64,000 nucleotides of DNA from G963422445 sp963422445. Its GTDB lineage: Bacteria; Pseudomonadota; Alphaproteobacteria; Thalassobaculales; Thalassobaculaceae. Below the pieces are notes generated by a model. It saw only the letters and a program-made list of their open reading frames with translations. It was not told the origin of the DNA and ran no database searches. Both the position numbers and the translations under genes were made by a program. The DNA lies in the NCBI GenBank assembly GCA_963422445.2, contig OY729512.2:2852001-2916000 (forward strand), in the 5' to 3' direction. Below are positions 63,852 through 64,000 of this stretch, piece after piece (position 1 is the first letter of the stretch; every line of letters begins with the position of its first letter).

Positions 63852-64000
63852 GAACCTCTTGCAAAATTCCTGTCCCCAGGGTCCGGTGAGGCCGGATCGG
63901 TCGGTTGATCCCTGTCACCTCTGCACTTGGAGGTCGGAATCCATGGATTCGCGGTGTCTCATCAGAGATGATGAGATCGAACAGGGACCTTTGCGGACCT
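63852..64000 (-). mobile_element. ISa copy 6, running off the window
   Basis: Starts GAACCTCTTGCAAAATT and matches the 3' end region of the other copies to the last base of the window (149 bp). The transposase would read leftward from outside. Preceded by an AT-rich stretch of about 80 bp with no other feature. Confidence 0.9.

Noticed and set aside
1..64000. CRISPR arrays, rRNA genes, plasmid origins, integrons
   Set aside because: No regularly spaced direct repeats, no rRNA sequence, no replication gene or iterons, and no attC-like series were seen.

Overview
This 64-kb window looks like part of an alphaproteobacterial chromosome (inference). The DNA is GC-rich. A decayed DksA-like gene has an alphaproteobacterial-type sequence, and the cargo genes (TRAP solute-binding protein, HyuA/HyuB, LLM flavin oxidoreductases, SDRs) are of kinds common in soil and marine alphaproteobacteria. 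I cannot name a genus. About half of the window is insertion sequence, much of it nested, and many genes carry frameshifts, several in homopolymer runs, so real decay and base-call errors both have to be considered. I use local names for repeated elements: ISa (1497 bp, DDE type, six copies), ISb (1150 bp, IS630 type, four copies), ISc (IS5 type, only remnants), ISd (1217 bp, IS630 type), ISe and ISf (IS5 type), ISg (1467 bp, two copies), Tn-h (IS1595-family transposon with cargo), ISi (IS3 type), ISj (IS4/Tn5-type with a DruA-like domain), Tn-k (IS1-family transposon with cargo), ISl (IS1595 type). Layout: 1-3516, a broken giant DUF4011 helicase. 3517-9669, an uninterrupted IS island. 9994-13693, a catabolic group (crotonase, SDR, TRAP binding protein, cysteine hydrolase). 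14058-22963, an IS5 remnant, then Tn-h, then ISa and ISc remnants. 23030-29263, an IS3 element invaded by a serine-recombinase cassette and by ISj. 29365-31312, an FAD reductase and a cupin with a 175-bp MITE just upstream. 32330-37432, a broken Rpn-type nuclease and more IS. 37433-41172, a heterodimeric ABC exporter. 41225-44740, a large transposase-like gene split by an ISf/ISb/ISf block. 45111-45445, dksA-like remnant. 46077-54252, hyuA, hyuB, two LLM oxidoreductases, an alpha/beta hydrolase and a 3-hydroxyisobutyrate-dehydrogenase-like enzyme. 54279-56739, Tn-k. 56760-59030, a PhyH dioxygenase gene split by ISg. 59021-61956, a broken cupin gene, an SDR and a malate/lactate dehydrogenase-family enzyme. 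62688-62779, tRNA-Ser(GCU). 62860-64000, ISl and the start of another ISa. The chromosomal genes that remain are almost all small-molecule catabolism and transport (uptake by TRAP, ring or amide opening by HyuAB, flavin oxygenation, beta-oxidation-like steps, NAD-dependent alcohol and keto-acid steps, export by ABC). They look like a degradation island for an unidentified compound that is now eroding under IS pressure. The most notable structures are mobile elements: an IS1595-bounded transposon whose cargo was a beta-class DNA methyltransferase fused to an Mrr-like nuclease domain; a serine-recombinase cassette whose removal exactly restores an IS3 transposase; a transposase fused to the DruA (DUF4338) domain; an IS1-family transposon carrying a duplicated Cys-rich secreted protein and a winged-helix protein; and a MITE with IS1595-like ends and an 8-bp target duplication.
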